Shown here one piece after another: positions 8,387-10,493 of a stretch of DNA of 10,493 nucleotides. The DNA lies in NCBI GenBank assembly GCA_017860085.1, contig JAFNAJ010000055.1, positions 1-10,493 of the forward strand, given 5' to 3'. Position 1 is the first letter of the stretch. Every line of letters starts with the position of its first letter. The notes under the pieces are model-generated. The model was not told the DNA's origin, made no database searches, and worked only from the letters and a program-made list of their open reading frames with translations. This DNA is from Acidobacteriota bacterium. GTDB lineage: Bacteria > Acidobacteriota > Vicinamibacteria > Vicinamibacterales > JAFNAJ01. The translations under genes and the position numbers were made by a program.

Positions 8387-8506
8387 TCGTTTTTGGCCAA
8401 TCAGGTATCGCCAGCAGGATACGTGCCGTCGGGCGCGCCGCCCCTCGTACATGGTCCCTGCGGGTGTCCATCCCTCGCGGTCACGGTCACGGCTCCGCGC
8501 AGCCGG

Positions 8507-8532
8507 AGTTCCTCCTGAATGGCGGAGGAATT
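8507..8532. repeat. Inverted repeat in the divergent intergenic region
   Basis: TTCCTCC (8509-8515) and GGAGGAA (8524-8530) are perfect complements around an 8-nt centre. The match extends two more pairs outward (one G:T wobble, one A:T), giving 9-bp arms. It lies 77-102 bp before the plus-strand start codon at 8609 and about 190 bp before the minus-strand one. It could be a protein-binding site or a hairpin in a longer leader. Confidence 0.5.
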
Positions 8533-8549
8533 GGCCCGGATCGGCCGAC

Positions 8550-8567
8550 CTGTCGTTCAGACGACAG
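8550..8567. repeat. Perfect inverted repeat just upstream of the plus-strand promoter
   Basis: CTGTCGT (8550-8556) and ACGACAG (8561-8567) are perfect 7-bp arms around TCAG. The site ends 26 bp before the extended -10 box at 8594-8602. It therefore covers or adjoins the place where a -35 would be expected, a position suited to an activator or repressor. Confidence 0.5.
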
Positions 8568-8593
8568 CCGGCTCGTCGTCGATCTGGTAGAAC

Positions 8594-8602
8594 TGCTACG
8601 AT
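8594..8602 (+). promoter_or_regulatory. Extended -10 box (TGCTACGAT) of the 8609 gene; probable leaderless start
   Basis: TGC followed by TACGAT matches the extended -10 pattern TGnTAnnnT. It ends 6 nt before the ATG at 8609, so initiation 7 nt downstream would begin on the A of the start codon. No -35 and no Shine-Dalgarno are present; the bases before ATG are TCCCCC. Both facts fit a leaderless mRNA. Confidence 0.4.
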
Positions 8603-8608
8603 TCCCCC

Positions 8609-9103
8609 ATGCCCCGTGAGACCCAGCGCCTTCGCGTCCTCATCGGCTTCGCGGTCGTTTCGTGGGTCGCGGCGGTGACCCCGCATGCGCAGGAGGCCCA
8701 GCAGGAGAAGCCGGTGCCGAAGGACTCCACGAGGCTCACGGTGACGGGCTGCCTGAAGGGCCGCGTGCTGACGGTGGCGAGGAATCCCGAAGAGCAGGGC
8801 GTGGTGATCAGCGGCATGGACGTCGTGGGACGATCGTTCCGGCTGGCTGGCCCGAAAGACCTGATGGGTGAAGTGAAGGAACACGACCGCGACTTCGTGG
8901 AGGTGACGGGCCTGGTCAAGAAGAACGACCTCGAGGGGCCGCCCGGCATGCGGATCGGCAACACCAAGGTCACCATCGGCGTCGGCGCCGGCTACGACCC
9001 CAACCGCCGGCAGACGGGCGTGGACCCTCAGCAGACCGTGCCGATCATGGACATCACGGCCTTCCGCTTCATCACCAACAGTTGTCCAATTGAGCGCAGG
9101 TAG
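8609..9103 (+). CDS. Small secreted protein of unknown function, possible OB-like beta-barrel
   Basis: This 164-aa protein has a basic N-terminus, a hydrophobic core (about 10-24) and a likely signal-peptidase site at TPHA|QE near residue 27. The mature part has a VTGCLKG turn (45-51), then alternating strands (GVVISG, RSFRLAG) and DFVEVTGLVKK (95-105). I associate this strand pattern with small periplasmic proteins common in Acidobacteriota that may fold as an OB-type barrel; the fold is a guess. Cys48 and Cys159 might pair. No catalytic motif is visible. The start lacks any Shine-Dalgarno but sits directly behind an extended -10 box, so it may be translated from a leaderless message. It is the first of three plus-strand genes and diverges from the efflux operon, with which it may share regulation. 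Confidence 0.8.
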   Translation: MPRETQRLRVLIGFAVVSWVAAVTPHAQEAQQEKPVPKDSTRLTVTGCLKGRVLTVARNPEEQGVVISGMDVVGRSFRLAGPKDLMGEVKEHDRDFVEVTGLVKKNDLEGPPGMRIGNTKVTIGVGAGYDPNRRQTGVDPQQTVPIMDITAFRFITNSCPIERR

Positions 9104-9181
9104 CGGAGAATCCCTGCGCACACGGCTCGGGCCTCAACGGGCACGACGCGGACGTCAGACACGCAAGAACACCGAGCTACC

Positions 9182-9188
9182 GAGGAGG
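9182..9188 (+). promoter_or_regulatory. Strong Shine-Dalgarno of the HdeD-family gene
   Basis: GAGGAGG lies 5 nt before the ATG at 9194. A nearer ATG at 9189 runs straight into a stop (ATG CGA TGA) and is not used. I saw no clear promoter in the 90-bp gap (9104-9193), so read-through from the upstream gene is likely. Confidence 0.7.
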
Positions 9189-9193
9189 ATGCG

Positions 9194-9745
9194 ATGATCC
9201 TGCAACGACTGGCCAAGAACTGGTGGGTCTTCGTGCTCCGCGGCGTCCTGGCGATCCTGTTCGGCATCGGGACGTTCGTGATGCCCGGGATTACCCTGGC
9301 CGCCCTCATCCTGCTCTACGCGGCCTATGCCCTGGCCGACGGTGTCATCGCCGCGATTGCCGCGTTCGCGCAGCGGAAGCCAGGCGAGCCGTTCCCCTGG
9401 TCGGTCTTGCTCATCGGGCTGGTGGGCATCGCGGCCGGCATCGTCGCGTTCATGTACCCGGGCCTGACCGCGCTCGTCCTCCTCTACCTGATCGCGGCGT
9501 GGTACATCGTTCGTGGCATCTTCGAGATCGTCGTCGCCATCCAGTTGCGGAAGGAGATCCAGGGAGAGGGCTGGCTCATCGCCGGCGGCGTCCTCTCGGT
9601 ACTCTTCGGCGTGTTCCTCTACGCGCGGCCCGGCGCCGGCGCGCTCGCGGTGCTCTGGATGATCGGCATGTTCGCGATCCTCTTCGGCATCATCCTCATT
9701 GGACTGGGCTTCAAGCTGAAGGGAATCAAGCCCGCACGGGCGTGA
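9194..9745 (+). CDS. HdeD/DUF308-family six-helix membrane protein
   Basis: This 183-aa, almost entirely hydrophobic protein has six predicted membrane helices (about 11-31, 35-58, 69-88, 91-112, 126-144 and 148-174). It is built from three repeats of about 50 residues. Each is a helical hairpin with a glycine-rich first helix and a Pro-Gly turn: VMPG (28-31), MYPG and ARPG. This threefold pattern and the size match the HdeD family. In E. coli, HdeD is an inner-membrane protein encoded in the acid-fitness island and helps acid resistance at high cell density; the biochemical activity is unknown, and transfer to this protein is an inference. The C-terminus is basic (KLKGIKPARA), probably cytoplasmic. 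The pagP start lies 13 nt beyond its stop, so the two are likely one transcription unit. Confidence 0.9.
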   Translation: MILQRLAKNWWVFVLRGVLAILFGIGTFVMPGITLAALILLYAAYALADGVIAAIAAFAQRKPGEPFPWSVLLIGLVGIAAGIVAFMYPGLTALVLLYLIAAWYIVRGIFEIVVAIQLRKEIQGEGWLIAGGVLSVLFGVFLYARPGAGALAVLWMIGMFAILFGIILIGLGFKLKGIKPARA

Positions 9746-9758
9746 GGCAGCGGGTTCC

Positions 9759-10466
9759 ATGGTCGGCCGTTCGGAGATCTTCGGCCTTCTCGCCTGCGTG
9801 CTCGTCAGCGCGCTCGGTGCGCCACACCTCGCGCTGGCACAGGAGGCAGGCCCGCAACCCAGTCCATCGTCGTCAGCCCAGCGATCCGACGCGACGGATG
9901 GTGGCACCGGGAATGCCGACGCGGCCCAGCCGGAGTCCAATCGCGGGTTCTGGGCCAACTTTGCCCACTCGACGCCGCTCGGCCTGTCGTCGCAGACCGG
10001 GGGCGAGGCCGGGTTCTGGAGCCGCACCAAGGAAGGCATGGGGCGTATCTGGTCCGATGGGAGGCCCAGCCTGATCGTATCGGGCTATGCGTGGCACATG
10101 CCATGGAAGCACAAGACCGAGCGGCAGAAGGCGTTCAACGACGCGGCCTGGGGCGGTGGCTTCGGCCGGTCGTTCGCCGAGAACGATCGGCGCCAGCGGA
10201 TCCTCTACGTTGTCGCCAACAACGACTCGCATGAGCGGATGCAGTACATGACCGGCTATGCGTGGCTGGCCCGCTGGCACCCCTACGGCACGCTGCGTCT
10301 CGGCGCCGGGTACACGATGTTCCTGATCGGACGTCACGAGTACAACTACGTTCCGATCCCGCTGATCCTCCCAGCCTTCAGCGTGGGCACTGAACCGGTC
10401 GAGGTGTTTGCCACCTACGTTCCGTATGGCGAGGTGATGCTGCTGGTCGGGCGATTCACGTTCTGA
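9759..10466 (+). CDS. pagP: PagP-like lipid A palmitoyltransferase (outer-membrane acyltransferase)
   Basis: PagP is an eight-stranded outer-membrane barrel that moves an acyl chain from phospholipid to lipid A. This 235-aa protein has a signal peptide with cleavage likely at ALA|QEA (27/28), then an unusual Ser/Asp/Gly-rich stretch (about 28-61). An amphipathic segment (about 85-99) precedes the barrel. Catalytic residues are recognisable: His113 in GYAWHMPW, and Asp156-Ser157 in VANNDSHE, matching E. coli His33, Asp76 and Ser77 with a constant offset of 80. Further matches are NDAAWGGGFG (127-136), GYAWLARWHP (166-175), LRLGAGY (179-185), YNYVPIPLILP (195-205) and the terminal aromatic GRFTF, a barrel signal ending in Phe. 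The ruler position (E. coli Gly88) is Ala168. The gene follows the HdeD-family gene by 13 nt with only a weak ribosome site, so it is probably coupled. Confidence 0.92.
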   Translation: MVGRSEIFGLLACVLVSALGAPHLALAQEAGPQPSPSSSAQRSDATDGGTGNADAAQPESNRGFWANFAHSTPLGLSSQTGGEAGFWSRTKEGMGRIWSDGRPSLIVSGYAWHMPWKHKTERQKAFNDAAWGGGFGRSFAENDRRQRILYVVANNDSHERMQYMTGYAWLARWHPYGTLRLGAGYTMFLIGRHEYNYVPIPLILPAFSVGTEPVEVFATYVPYGEVMLLVGRFTF

Positions 10467-10493
10467 CTCCGGCGACCGCCTGCCGCCTCACGC

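Noticed and set aside
8371..8395. Rho-independent terminator on the plus strand (CCACC/GGTGG stem followed by a T-run)
   Set aside because: The stem is only 5 bp, the T-run is short and offset, and no plus-strand gene lies upstream to be terminated. A regulatory site for the divergent efflux promoter is more plausible.
8478..8493. Tandem short repeat (CGGTCA CGGTCA CGG) in the intergenic region
   Set aside because: Two copies of a 6-bp unit are too short to separate from chance in GC-rich DNA.
6675..8678. A 667-codon open frame on the plus strand across the adaptor gene and the start of the pump gene
   Set aside because: It is antisense to two unmistakable genes, has Arg/Asp/His/Leu-rich composition typical of GC-rich reverse frames, and shows no recognisable domain.
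9155..10039. A 294-codon minus-strand open frame across the HdeD-family and pagP genes
   Set aside because: Both plus-strand genes have clear family sequence patterns; the reverse frame is Asp/Arg/Glu-rich with no recognisable domain.
1..10493. tRNA or rRNA genes, insertion sequences, attachment sites, CRISPR arrays, phage or toxin-antitoxin genes
   Set aside because: None is visible on reading. Coding density is high, all recognised genes are chromosomal envelope functions, and no flanking direct repeats or transposase-like frames were seen.

Overview
The window is GC-rich DNA from a Gram-negative bacterium. It encodes a complete tripartite RND efflux pump, an outer-membrane PagP-type acyltransferase and a lipoprotein murein transglycosylase, so an outer membrane is certain. 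My best guess is Acidobacteriota, perhaps Vicinamibacteria. This rests on the GC-rich codon use, the gene mix and a small secreted protein with a 'VTGCLKG...VEVTG' pattern that I associate with that phylum. It is an inference from memory, not a search result.

Layout. Five genes lie on the minus strand. Read in their own direction from 8318 they are a periplasmic adaptor lipoprotein (7080-8318), an HAE1-family RND pump (3906-7070) and an OprM/NodT-family outer-membrane channel lipoprotein (2462-3904). The gaps are 9 nt and 1 nt, so this is a tightly coupled pump operon. After a 166-bp spacer come a secreted protein of unknown function (1585-2295) and, 7 nt further, an MltF-like lytic transglycosylase that runs off the left edge (1-1577). 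On the plus strand, diverging from the pump operon, are a small secreted protein (8609-9103), a six-helix HdeD/DUF308 membrane protein (9194-9745) and a PagP-like lipid A palmitoyltransferase (9759-10466). The gaps are 90 bp and 13 bp.

The 290-bp divergent region (8319-8608) carries several inverted repeats, two of them with perfect 7-bp cores. An extended -10 box sits so close to the plus-strand start codon that the transcript may be leaderless. No regulator gene is visible in the window.

All the genes act at the cell envelope: drug or solute export, peptidoglycan turnover, an acid-stress membrane protein and outer-leaflet lipid remodelling. The most interesting gene is pagP. It keeps the His/Asp/Ser catalytic residues at a constant offset of 80 from E. 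coli PagP. It has Ala where E. coli has the acyl-chain 'ruler' Gly88, and it lacks the two prolines that flank one of the lateral lipid gates. No RNA genes, mobile elements, CRISPR arrays or clear intrinsic terminators were found.
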